DNA of 9,623 nt from an uncultured Bacillota bacterium (lineage in GTDB: Bacteria > Bacillota > Clostridia > Peptostreptococcales > Anaerovoracaceae), in assembly GCA_946546075.1 (NCBI GenBank), contig CAMNNV010000037.1, forward strand, positions 1-9,623, read 5' to 3'. The translations under genes were made by a program, and so were the position numbers. The notes beneath the pieces are model-generated. The model did no database searches, was not told where the DNA came from, and saw nothing but the letters and a program-made list of their open reading frames with translations. Position 1 is the stretch's first letter. Every line of letters begins with the position of its first letter. Below, in pieces: positions 1-6,877 of this stretch.

Positions 1-112
1 GCACTTTGACCCTGATGGTGAGCAGGATACCTGTTCCCATGATAAGAACGATGAGTGGTACGCCCCACACGAAAATATCGATCTTATCGAGGAATGCTGT
101 AAAACTTTCCAT
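1..112 (-). CDS. Alanine/glycine:cation symporter (AGCS family), N-terminal fragment
   Basis: The gene runs off the left edge, so only about 37 residues are visible. The reverse strand starts at ATG (110-112) and reads MESFTAFLDKIDIFVWGVP followed by LIVLIMGTGILLTIRVKV. The pattern of a short amphipathic start, a W-G-x-P motif, a first hydrophobic membrane segment ending G-T-G, then L-T-I-R is typical of the N terminus of AGCS (AlsT/DagA) sodium- or proton-coupled amino acid symporters of the inner membrane. A GGAAGG ribosome binding site lies 9 nt upstream of the ATG. It is separated from the upstream lipoprotein gene by 155 bp of repeat-rich DNA, so it probably has its own transcription control. 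The family call rests on a short segment; substrate cannot be told. Confidence 0.7.
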   Translation of the reverse strand, partial: MESFTAFLDKIDIFVWGVPLIVLIMGTGILLTIRVKV

Positions 113-164
113 AATACCGTTCCTTCCAAAATAATAGCAAAGTGTAACAATGAATCATACCAAT

Positions 165-219
165 AAAAAATCGTGATTTACGGTTTTTTACAATGAAAAA
201 TTTACCATAAATCACGATT
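165..219 (-). terminator. Inverted repeat with T-tract after the FKBP lipoprotein gene
   Basis: Perfect 12-bp arms AATCGTGATTTA (169-180) and TAAATCACGATT (208-219) flank a 27-bp AT-rich spacer whose T6 (184-189) and A5 (196-200) could extend the stem. Read on the minus strand the hairpin ends in a run of six T, so it can act as an intrinsic terminator for the arginine cluster. The stem is AT-rich and the loop is long, so the terminator would be weak. It may instead be a protein-binding dyad for the downstream symporter gene. Confidence 0.5.
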
Positions 220-241
220 ATGTACAATATTCTGTACATAA
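218..241. promoter_or_regulatory. Perfect dyad TTATGTACA-N6-TGTACATAA, candidate operator
   Basis: Two perfect 9-bp inverted arms (218-226 and 233-241) are separated by 6 bp. A second overlapping dyad uses ACAATATT (224-231) and AATATTGT (243-250). A weak minus-strand promoter candidate, TTGTAC (222-227) and TAAATT (199-204) with 17-bp spacing, has its -35 inside the dyad. A bound protein would therefore control the symporter gene that starts at 112. I do not recognise the motif; the regulator is unknown. Confidence 0.4.
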
Positions 242-267
242 TAATATTGTATACTTGAATGGTAGGT

Positions 268-1344
268 CTAATATTCTTTCGCTGCGCCCTTTATTTTCGC
301 ATTTTCCAGTATGAAATCGAGGGTTTTCTCATAGAGAAGCTCGATGTGGATATAATCCTCTGCAGTCCTTCCGGTCTGCTTCTCGATAGCTTCTTCATCA
401 TAGCCTGATGACTTCATATCCTGCAGCATGGTCTCAGCTTCCTCATCCGTATAGGTGAGGCCTTCCTTTGCTGCAATATATTCGAGGAGCATTTCCTGCT
501 TTACCCTCAGCTTACTGCTGTCCTGGTTCACTGCAGCGAAATCTTCTTCGCTGTTAAATCCGTACTGCTTGAGCATCTGCTCTCTGTCGATCCCGTACTG
601 CTCCGCATACGTGTCGATCTGCTTGCTATTGAGCTCTGTGTAGGCATTGACCTCTCTGTCCGGATACTTCTTTACCTTCGTTTTGTCCAGAGCTTCTGAC
701 CAAAGTGCCTGCTTCTGCTCTTTGATTGCCGTCTCTTCCTTCTGGTTTCTCAGCTTCTTCTTGATCGCCTTTTCAAATGCCTCTACGGAATCGTAGTCGT
801 CATTTCCTTTGACGTACTCCTCCTTGGAAGGGACATCGGAGCGCTTTGCAGAATTGATTTTGACAGTGAACACTACGTCCTTGCCGGCCAGATTCTTCTT
901 GCTGTAATCCTTCGGGAAGGTCAGATCGAGTTTCGTCGTATCTCCCACCTTCTTGCCGATGAGTCCGTCTTCAAACCCGTCGATGAGTGCACCGCTTCCG
1001 ATGGTCAGATCGAAGCCGTCTGAAGCGCCGCCTTCAAAGGTCTTGCCGTTTACTGTGCCGTCAAAGTCGATGTTGACCGTGTCGCCCTTTTTGATCTCAT
1101 CGCCTGTTTTGAGATCATGGGACTTGGCAGCCTCCTGGAGGACCTTATCCATCTCGGTCTTCATCTCATCATCTGATACCGATATAGCATACGGTGTCAC
1201 CGTCAGACCTTTGTACTGGCCCGCATCAATGTACTCATCAAGATCGTAATCGCTGTAGGACATGGATGCGACCCCGGATCCGCAGGATGCCAGACCAAAT
1301 ACGAGCATCGCTGTGAACACTGCTGATACTATGATTTTCCTCAT
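268..1344 (-). CDS. FKBP-type prolyl isomerase lipoprotein, trigger-factor-like
   Basis: This 358-residue protein has a lipoprotein signal: a positively charged start (MRK), a hydrophobic stretch and the lipobox L-A-S-C with the lipidated Cys at residue 21. It should be anchored on the outer face of the membrane. Residues about 87-168 form an FKBP domain (GDTVNIDFDGTVNGKTFEGG, then IDGFEDGLIGKKVGD and FPKDY). The rest, about 170-350, is a charged helical region like the C-terminal chaperone domain of trigger factor. The ribosome-binding domain of true trigger factor is missing and is replaced by the signal peptide. The likely role is folding of exported or surface proteins. The ATG lies 7 nt after AGGAG, and that site overlaps the argD stop codon, so it is probably co-translated as the last gene of the arginine cluster. 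The function in that context is unexplained. Confidence 0.85.
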   Translation of the reverse strand: MRKIIVSAVFTAMLVFGLASCGSGVASMSYSDYDLDEYIDAGQYKGLTVTPYAISVSDDEMKTEMDKVLQEAAKSHDLKTGDEIKKGDTVNIDFDGTVNGKTFEGGASDGFDLTIGSGALIDGFEDGLIGKKVGDTTKLDLTFPKDYSKKNLAGKDVVFTVKINSAKRSDVPSKEEYVKGNDDYDSVEAFEKAIKKKLRNQKEETAIKEQKQALWSEALDKTKVKKYPDREVNAYTELNSKQIDTYAEQYGIDREQMLKQYGFNSEEDFAAVNQDSSKLRVKQEMLLEYIAAKEGLTYTDEEAETMLQDMKSSGYDEEAIEKQTGRTAEDYIHIELLYEKTLDFILENAKIKGAAKEY

Positions 1345-1355
1345 ATCTGATTCTC

Positions 1356-2540
1356 CTAGTTCTCAATCGCCTCGATAAGGATATCAATCGCCTCATCGAT
1401 ATCCTCATATGGTATGTTGAGCGGCGGCAGAAGTCGTATCTTCGTCTTTGCCGTGAGCGCCATCACGCCCTTTGCGAGAGCCTCTTTCACGATCTCGCCG
1501 GCCGCCTTATCGCTATCTACCTCGATACCCATCATGAGGCCCAGTCCCGTCACGCTCTTTACCTTCGGAGATGCAAGCAGCTTCTCTTTGATGTACTCTC
1601 CCTTCTTACATACTTCTTCCAAAAAAGCGTCGTCTATCTGAGAGAGAACGTATCTTGCAGCTGCCGCGGCAACAGGGTTTCCGCCGTAGGTGGTCCCGTG
1701 ATCTCCCGGTTGCAGAACGTCGCATGTCTTTTCGCCGAACAGCGTTCCGCCGATCGGAAGACCGCCGCCGATACCCTTTGCAAATGAAACGATATCAGGC
1801 TTCACATCAAAGTATTCATAGGAGAAGAACTTTCCTGTCCTTCCGATACCTGTCTGTACCTCATCCACGATCAGGAGGATATCATTCTGGCTGCAGATTT
1901 CCGCTGCCGCCTTGACGAAAGCTGCATCCAGATCGAGAACACCGCCTTCTCCCTGCACCATCTCCATCATGATCGCACATACATCATCGCTTACCAGTTC
2001 CTTCAAAGCGTCCACGTCGTTTGCAGGGCAGTAAAGGAATCCGTCGAGAAACGGTGTGAAGTACTGATGGTAATGCTCCTGTCCCGTTGCCGTGATGGTC
2101 GCCATCGTTCTTCCGTGGAAGGAGTTGACCAGGGAGATGATCTTGTTGCAGTTCTCACCCTTCTTCGTCGTACCGTATTTTCTTGCTGTCTTGATGGCTG
2201 CTTCGTTAGCCTCGGCGCCGGAATTGCCGAAGAATACCTTCTTCATTCCAGTCCTTGCCGTAAGTGCTTCCGCCACTTCTACCTGAGGCTGGGAATAGAA
2301 CAGATTCGAGCAGTGCTGCAGCTTGCCTGCCTGCTCCGCAACGGCTGCCACCCATCCCTCGTCTGCGTAGCCGAGGCAGTTTACGCCGATACCGGAAGTA
2401 AGATCGATATATTCTTTACCATCTACGGATACACACCTTGAACCTTTGCCGTGATCGATCACGAGATCGAAGCGGGCATAGGTGTTCATGATCTTTTCAC
2501 TATCAAGATTCTGTATCTCAGTCTTCGTCATTGTCTTCAA
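1356..2540 (-). CDS. argD: Acetylornithine aminotransferase (class III, PLP)
   Basis: This 394-residue enzyme transfers an amino group from glutamate to N-acetylglutamate semialdehyde to make N-acetylornithine. Class-III aminotransferase landmarks are all present: the phosphate-binding N-S-G-A-E near 106-110, FHGRT at 141-145, the cofactor-contacting Asp in LLIVDEVQTGIGRTG (D226), and the Schiff-base lysine in SFAKGIGGGLPIG (K255). Length is normal for ArgD. The start is most likely a TTG codon (2538-2540): AGGAG sits 7 nt upstream of it, whereas the first in-frame ATG (2529-2531) would be 16 nt away. With this start the gene overlaps the end of argB by 23 nt, which suggests translational coupling. 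Related succinylornithine or ornithine aminotransferases are possible in principle, but the argC-argJ-argB context supports ArgD. Confidence 0.95.
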   Translation of the reverse strand: MKTMTKTEIQNLDSEKIMNTYARFDLVIDHGKGSRCVSVDGKEYIDLTSGIGVNCLGYADEGWVAAVAEQAGKLQHCSNLFYSQPQVEVAEALTARTGMKKVFFGNSGAEANEAAIKTARKYGTTKKGENCNKIISLVNSFHGRTMATITATGQEHYHQYFTPFLDGFLYCPANDVDALKELVSDDVCAIMMEMVQGEGGVLDLDAAFVKAAAEICSQNDILLIVDEVQTGIGRTGKFFSYEYFDVKPDIVSFAKGIGGGLPIGGTLFGEKTCDVLQPGDHGTTYGGNPVAAAAARYVLSQIDDAFLEEVCKKGEYIKEKLLASPKVKSVTGLGLMMGIEVDSDKAAGEIVKEALAKGVMALTAKTKIRLLPPLNIPYEDIDEAIDILIEAIEN

Positions 2541-3444
2541 AATATCTCTCCTCGCTTTCTGTCAGGATGGCTGTGCCGATCCCTTTGTTAGTGAATATCT
2601 CAAGCAGTATACTGTGCGGTATACGGCCATCCATGATATGGATCCTCGATACACCGTTTTCGATTGCTTTGATACAATTATTGATCTTAGGCAGCATGCC
2701 GCCTTTGATGATGCCTTCGTCGATGAGTTTTCTTGCCTCATCGATGTATAATTCTGAGATCACCGATTCCGGATCATCAGGATCCATTCTCACGCCTTCC
2801 ACATCAGAAAGGTACACGAGTTTCTCCGCTTCAAGAGCCTCTGCGATAGCGCTTGCTGCTTCATCTGCGTTTATGTTGTAGGTGTTGCCTTCATCATCCA
2901 TGCCGACAGGGAAAACGATCGGAAGGAAATCCTTTTTGATCAGGTCGCGCAGGATCTTCGTGTCCACATCTACGATATCACCGACAAAACCGATGTCCTT
3001 GCCGCCCGGAGTCTTTTTCTTGACCTTGAACAGACCTCCGTCCTTGCCGCTGATGCCTGCTGCTCTCACGCCAAGCATCTGCACATTGGTAACGAGGTCT
3101 TTGTTTACTTTGCCGAGAACCATCTCTGCAAGTTCCATGGTCTTCTCATCCGTCTTTCGGAAACCATCGATGAACTCTGTGTCCATGCCGACTTTATCGA
3201 CCCACTTGCTGATTTCTTTTCCTCCGCCGTGGACGATGATCGGTTTGAATCCTACCAGCTTAAGGAGCACCACGTCCTGGATGACATTTCTCTTCAGTTC
3301 CTCATCCACCATGGCACTGCCACCGTACTTGACGACCATAAACTTCCTGTTGAATCTTCTGATATAAGGGAGGGCCTCAATGAGCACCTCTGCCTTCTCG
3401 AGATTCTTACGAATATTGTCCCTGTCTACATCTTGAATAATCAT
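2518..3444 (-). CDS. argB: Acetylglutamate kinase
   Basis: This 308-residue amino-acid kinase phosphorylates N-acetylglutamate, the second step of arginine synthesis. Visible signatures are VVKYGGSAM (Lys39), the glycine loop IIVHGGGKEIS (69-79), GFRKTD, SGKDG, YNINADEAA around Asp194, YLSDVEGV and the phosphate-contacting Lys253 in GGMLPKI. An extra N-terminal helix precedes the core (residues about 10-32, NLEKAEVLIEALPYIRRF). In the family this helix marks hexameric, arginine-inhibited kinases, so feedback inhibition by arginine is likely (inference). The ATG follows AGGAG by 6 nt, and that site is inside the last codons of argJ, whose stop is only 2 nt upstream. The C-terminal acidic tail (EDNDED) is encoded by the sequence that also holds the argD start. 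Confidence 0.96.
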   Translation of the reverse strand: MIIQDVDRDNIRKNLEKAEVLIEALPYIRRFNRKFMVVKYGGSAMVDEELKRNVIQDVVLLKLVGFKPIIVHGGGKEISKWVDKVGMDTEFIDGFRKTDEKTMELAEMVLGKVNKDLVTNVQMLGVRAAGISGKDGGLFKVKKKTPGGKDIGFVGDIVDVDTKILRDLIKKDFLPIVFPVGMDDEGNTYNINADEAASAIAEALEAEKLVYLSDVEGVRMDPDDPESVISELYIDEARKLIDEGIIKGGMLPKINNCIKAIENGVSRIHIMDGRIPHSILLEIFTNKGIGTAILTESEERYFEDNDED

Positions 3445-3446
3445 GA

Positions 3447-4661
3447 TCAGCTCCTGTAATCTCCGTTGATCTTAACGTAATCGTATGTCAGGTCACATCC
3501 CCATGCTGTTGCCTCTGCATCACCCTGATGCAGATCTACATCTATTGTGATCTCTTTCTGAGAAAGAATTCCTGTTGCCAAGTCTTCGCTGAATTCCTTA
3601 TGCATCGAACCTTCGCATACGAAGACGCTTCCTGTCTTTGATGACATGGTGACATCAATGTTATCTGCGTTGAATTCGCCCTCTGCATTTCCGATCGCAC
3701 AAAGTACTCTGCCCCAGTTGGCATCGGATCCGAAGATGGCTGCCTTGAGAAGATCTGATGCGATGACGGATTTACTTACTGCTCTGGCGATCTCTACATC
3801 CGGTGCTCCCTTGACATTGCACTCGATGAGTTTCGTTGCGCCTTCCCCGTCAGCTGCCAGATTCTTTGCAAAGTGTACGCTGAGCATATGGAGTGCTTCA
3901 CAGAACGTATCGAAGTCTTCTCCTTCTTTGTCGATCACAGGATTTCCGGCTAATCCACTGGCCATTACAGCTACTGTGTCATTCGTGGATGTATCACCGT
4001 CAATGCAGATCTGGTTAAAGCTGCTCTTGACGACCTCAGAAAGAGCCTTCTGGAGCATCTCCGGTGTTATTGCAGCATCTGTCGTCATGAAGCACAGCAT
4101 CGTGGCCATGTTCGGATTGATCATGCCGCTTCCCTTTGCTGCTCCGCCGAGATTACAAACGGCTCCGCCGATCTCGAACTGCACGCCGCCTGTCTTAGGA
4201 ACGGTGTCCGTCGTCATCATGGCTTCTGCAACGCTCTGTCCGCCATCTCTGGTGAGCACCTTTGCCATCTTAGGAATACCGTTTTCAAATGGCTCTATGG
4301 ACATTTCCTGTCCGATGACGCCTGTGGATGCAACGATAACATCTTTTGGCGAGATATCTGCAGCCTTTGCAACGATCTCACATGTCTTCTTCGCCAGCTC
4401 GATGCCGTTCGGAGCACATGTGTTGGCGTTACCGCTGTTGCAGATGATCGCCTGTGCCTTACCATCACTGATGTTCTCTTTCGTAACGATGATCGGAGCA
4501 CCCTTGACTTTGTTCTGCGTATATACTGCCGCCGCGCTGCAAGGCACTTCACTCACGATCAGCGCCATGTCCTTCTTGTCACTGCCTTCTTTGATCCCGC
4601 ATGCAGCTCCTGCTGCCCTAAATCCTTTGGCGCTGCATACACCCCCGTTAAACTGTCTCAT
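3447..4661 (-). CDS. argJ: Glutamate N-acetyltransferase / ornithine acetyltransferase
   Basis: This 404-residue protein belongs to the self-cleaving ArgJ family. It moves the acetyl group from acetylornithine to glutamate, which releases ornithine and regenerates acetylglutamate; many homologues also use acetyl-CoA. The self-cleavage site is clear: KGSGMINPNMATML, with the new N-terminal nucleophile Thr187. STGVIGQ (112-118) supplies the oxyanion-hole residues, and the ending DLTYDYVKINGDYRS is typical. The mature enzyme would be an alpha-beta heterotetramer in the cytoplasm. ATG at 4659-4661 overlaps the argC end by 14 nt and follows an AAAGG motif by 8 nt. Whether it is bifunctional or only recycles acetyl groups cannot be read from sequence; no separate argA or argE gene is in the window. 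Confidence 0.96.
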   Translation of the reverse strand: MRQFNGGVCSAKGFRAAGAACGIKEGSDKKDMALIVSEVPCSAAAVYTQNKVKGAPIIVTKENISDGKAQAIICNSGNANTCAPNGIELAKKTCEIVAKAADISPKDVIVASTGVIGQEMSIEPFENGIPKMAKVLTRDGGQSVAEAMMTTDTVPKTGGVQFEIGGAVCNLGGAAKGSGMINPNMATMLCFMTTDAAITPEMLQKALSEVVKSSFNQICIDGDTSTNDTVAVMASGLAGNPVIDKEGEDFDTFCEALHMLSVHFAKNLAADGEGATKLIECNVKGAPDVEIARAVSKSVIASDLLKAAIFGSDANWGRVLCAIGNAEGEFNADNIDVTMSSKTGSVFVCEGSMHKEFSEDLATGILSQKEITIDVDLHQGDAEATAWGCDLTYDYVKINGDYRS

Positions 4662-5577
4662 AGATCAAACCTTTCCCTTCCTCTATTCCTAGCATTATAT
4701 TCATGTTCTGAACTGCTGCTCCCGATGCTCCCTTGCCAAGATTGTCGTAAGTAGCGATGAGGAGCATGGTGTCATCATGCCCTTCTACCGTTATCTCCAT
4801 CCTATTGGTCCCCGCAAGCCTGTTGGCCGCGATAAACCCGCCGTCATCAAGAGAATCCACGACACTTACGAGCTTCTGTCCATCATAGAATTCTTTATAT
4901 ATGTCCAGCACCTGATCCTTGCTGAGATCTGCCCCCTGAAGTGGTATCGTGACTTCCATTCCGCTGAAGTAGTTTGCGACCACCGGCATGAATGCAGGCT
5001 CTCTCTTGAGCCCCGTGACTGCCATGATCTCCGGAAGGTGCTTGTGGCTCTGTGCGATGCCGTACTGTCTCGGGCTCTCCAGAGCGATGTCGCCACCTGC
5101 CTCATACTGTGCGATCATCTTCTTGCCGCCGCCGCTGTAACCTGTGATGGATGTAGCAGCGAATGGATAATCCGCCGGTGCTGCTCCTGCCTCAAGAAGA
5201 GGCTTGATCAGCATGATCACCCCTGATGCATGGCATCCCGGCACAGCTACCCTGTTGGCCTTGCGAAGTTCTTCTCGTCTCGTCCTGCTGATCTCGGGCA
5301 TACCGTAGACCCAGTCCGGAGCCGTCCTGTGAGCCGTGGACGTATCCAGGATCCTGGCGTCCTTCGGAGCCACTGCAGCGATCTCTCTTGCTGCCGCATC
5401 CGGCAGGCAAAGGAATGTCACATCTGCACCGCTGATGAGCTTCAGTCTCTCATCGATATCCTTTCTCTTCTCGGGATCGATCGCCAGCACTTCTATGTCG
5501 TCACGCTTTGCAAAATATTCATGTATCTTGAGGCCTGTCGTACCCTCTCCACCGTCTATAAACACCTTGTATTTCAT
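4648..5577 (-). CDS. argC: N-acetyl-gamma-glutamyl-phosphate reductase, type 2
   Basis: The enzyme reduces acetylglutamyl phosphate to the semialdehyde with NADPH. KVFIDGGEGTTGLKI at the N terminus is the nucleotide-binding loop of the short type-2 reductases, and AVPGCHASGV carries the catalytic Cys (residue 115 of 309). HRTAPDWVYGMPE and SITGYSGGGKKM are further family motifs. I place the start at ATG 5575-5577: GGAG lies 6 nt upstream, and the resulting 309 residues match the usual type-2 length. An upstream in-frame GTG (5605-5607) would add ten polar residues without a good ribosome site. It is the first gene of the arginine cluster, 78 nt downstream of the -10 element and behind the ArgR-like boxes. 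Confidence 0.93.
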   Translation of the reverse strand: MKYKVFIDGGEGTTGLKIHEYFAKRDDIEVLAIDPEKRKDIDERLKLISGADVTFLCLPDAAAREIAAVAPKDARILDTSTAHRTAPDWVYGMPEISRTRREELRKANRVAVPGCHASGVIMLIKPLLEAGAAPADYPFAATSITGYSGGGKKMIAQYEAGGDIALESPRQYGIAQSHKHLPEIMAVTGLKREPAFMPVVANYFSGMEVTIPLQGADLSKDQVLDIYKEFYDGQKLVSVVDSLDDGGFIAANRLAGTNRMEITVEGHDDTMLLIATYDNLGKGASGAAVQNMNIMLGIEEGKGLIYETV

Positions 5578-5612
5578 TTTATTCTCCATTTCATGGTTAT
5601 TATTCACATTCG

Positions 5613-5646
5613 TGTATTTTTATAAATGCTTAGGTATATTTATTCA
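5613..5646 (-). promoter_or_regulatory. Two tandem ARG boxes (ArgR/AhrC operator)
   Basis: Compared with the ArgR core TGNATWWWWATNCA, TGTATTTTTATAAA (5613-5626) and GGTATATTTATTCA (5633-5646) each differ at one fixed position. Their centres are exactly 20 bp apart, as expected for two adjacent 18-bp boxes on one DNA face. They cover roughly +2 to +36 of the predicted argC transcript, so an arginine-bound hexamer would block initiation or clearance. A poorer third match occurs at the same phase (5593-5606). The argR gene itself is not in the window. Confidence 0.62.
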
Positions 5647-5654
5647 TCCTCACA

Positions 5655-5683
5655 ATAATACACTTTAGAACTGCTATTTGCAA
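5655..5683 (-). promoter_or_regulatory. Sigma-A promoter of the arginine cluster
   Basis: On the minus strand, TTGCAA (5678-5683) and TATTAT (5655-5660) are separated by exactly 17 bp. The expected transcription start is near 5648, about 70 nt before the argC ATG. It lies between the rplT terminator and the ARG boxes, which is the expected place for an independent promoter. Confidence 0.7.
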
Positions 5684-5694
5684 GGGCTGACCTC

Positions 5695-5726
5695 AAAAAA
5701 AATCGGGAAACTTTCACAGCTTCCCG
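5695..5726 (-). terminator. Intrinsic terminator of infC-rpmI-rplT
   Basis: On the minus strand an 8-bp stem (CGGGAAGC pairing with GTTTCCCG, one G-T pair) spans 5704-5726 with a 7-nt loop and is followed by an eight-T run (5702-5695). It sits about 30 nt past the rplT stop. A shorter T-run on the other side may give weak activity in the opposite direction. Confidence 0.9.
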
Positions 5727-5757
5727 GATTTTTATACAAGTATTATACATTCTGGTC

Positions 5758-6111
5758 TTAGAGAGCGTTCTTAGCTGTCTCGCAAAGCTGTGCGAATCCT
5801 GCAGGATCACTGATTGCCATCTCTGAGAGCATCTTTCTGTTGATCTCGATGTTTGCCTTCTTAAGGCCGTTCATCAGCTTGCTGTATGAGATGTCGTTCA
5901 TTCTTGCAGCAGCGTTGATTCTAGCGATCCACATTCTTCTGTATTCTCTCTTCTTGTTCTTTCTTCCTACGTATGCTGAACGAAGAGCTCTCATCGTTGC
6001 AGGCTTAGCTGCTCTGAACTGCTTGCTCTTAGCACCGTAGTAACCTTTTGCCATTTTAAGGACTTTCTTATGTCTCTTATGTGCGTTTACACCCTTCTTA
6101 ACTCTTGCCAT
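5758..6111 (-). CDS. rplT: 50S ribosomal protein L20
   Basis: The 117-residue basic protein begins MARVKKGVNAHKRHKKVLKM and contains KGYYGAKS, YVGRKNKKREYRRMWIARIN and the conserved C-terminal domain, all diagnostic of bacterial L20. L20 binds 23S rRNA early in 50S assembly. In this operon it is commonly also the repressor that binds the infC leader. AGGAGG is 7 nt before the ATG. It is the last gene of the operon; rpmI ends 18 nt upstream and an intrinsic terminator follows. Length is normal and I see nothing odd. Confidence 0.99.
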   Translation of the reverse strand: MARVKKGVNAHKRHKKVLKMAKGYYGAKSKQFRAAKPATMRALRSAYVGRKNKKREYRRMWIARINAAARMNDISYSKLMNGLKKANIEINRKMLSEMAISDPAGFAQLCETAKNAL

Positions 6112-6129
6112 TTCATTACCTCCTAACTA

Positions 6130-6330
6130 CTACACGTTCAGCACTGACTTGATCCTCTTCAGATCTGCGCTTGATAAAGTTGTTGCCTTTCTGAGATTTC
6201 TCTTTCTCTTCTGGCTCTTCTTGGTAAGGATATGGCTCTTATATGCTTTATTCCTCTTAACTTTACCGGAACCTGTCGTCTTGAATCGTTTCATTGCGCC
6301 TCTGTGAGACTTCATCTTGTTCTTTGCCAT
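6130..6330 (-). CDS. rpmI: 50S ribosomal protein L35
   Basis: A 66-residue, strongly basic protein: MAKNKMKSHRGAMKRFKTTG, then GKVKRNKAYKSHILTKKS and LRKATTLSSADLKRIKSVL. These are the standard L35 blocks and the usual length. L35 is a small component of the large ribosomal subunit. AGGAGG lies 9 nt before the ATG. It occupies the middle position of the conserved infC-rpmI-rplT operon, 28 nt after infC. Confidence 0.99.
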   Translation of the reverse strand: MAKNKMKSHRGAMKRFKTTGSGKVKRNKAYKSHILTKKSQKRKRNLRKATTLSSADLKRIKSVLNV

Positions 6331-6358
6331 TTGTTGTATCCTCCTGTAATTTATTGGC

Positions 6359-6877
6359 TTATTTATCTGCTTTAGGGGCCAGGACCATTGTCAGGACCCT
6401 GCCGCCTTCGAATTTCGGCTTTTTCTCAACAACTCCTACCTCTGAGACCGCCTCAGCAAACTTGTCCATAACTTCCATGCCTTTGGCTACATAGTCTCTT
6501 TCTCTTCCTCTGAATCTGAGGCTCACCTTGAGCTTATCTCCGTTCTTGAGGAATTTGGATCCTGTCTTAGCCTTCACGATGATGTCATGATCCTCTATAA
6601 AAGTAGAAAGTCTGATTTCTTTGACCTCAGTCGCCTTCTGCTTCTTCTTGTTCTCCTTCTCCCGCTTCTTCATCTCGTACTTATACTTGCTGTAGTCCAA
6701 GATCTTACAAACAGGTGGGTTTGCCTTAGGCGCTATACAAACGAGGTCCAGCTTCTTCTCTTCTGCGAGATCCAAAGCTTCCTGCCTGCTCATGATTCCG
6801 AGCTGCTCTCCATCGCCGCTGATTACTCTGAATTCCTTGCCGCGAATCTCTTCGTTGATGAGTGCTTCCTTACTAAT
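6359..6877 (-). CDS. infC: Translation initiation factor IF-3 (AUU start)
   Basis: IF-3 binds the 30S subunit, keeps subunits apart and checks the start codon-initiator tRNA pairing. The N domain (about 5-72) has LINEEIRGKEFRVI, GIMSRQEAL and CKILDYSKYKYE; a lysine-rich linker follows (KKREKENKKKQK); the C domain (about 88-172) has EIRLSTFIEDHDI and VSLRFRGRE. I place the start at ATT (6875-6877), 9 nt after GGAGG, giving 172 residues starting (M)SKEALINEE, as in other IF-3 proteins. The longer reading from TTG 6896 would translate the ribosome binding site itself. A non-standard AUU start is the classic IF-3 autoregulation device, because IF-3 discriminates against it. The first gene of its operon, behind an attenuator-like leader. 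Confidence 0.97.
   Translation of the reverse strand: MSKEALINEEIRGKEFRVISGDGEQLGIMSRQEALDLAEEKKLDLVCIAPKANPPVCKILDYSKYKYEMKKREKENKKKQKATEVKEIRLSTFIEDHDIIVKAKTGSKFLKNGDKLKVSLRFRGRERDYVAKGMEVMDKFAEAVSEVGVVEKKPKFEGGRVLTMVLAPKADK

Noticed and set aside
3646..4692. Long plus-strand open frame (348 codons) opposite argJ
   Set aside because: It is the antisense shadow of a clearly recognised argJ, has no family features and no ribosome binding site.
5578..5607. Longer argC start at GTG 5605-5607
   Set aside because: It adds ten polar residues before the conserved KVFIDG motif and has no suitable ribosome site, while ATG 5575-5577 has GGAG at 6 nt.
5704..5733. The rplT terminator as a plus-strand terminator
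   Set aside because: It has a short T-run on that strand too, but no plus-strand gene lies upstream for it to end.
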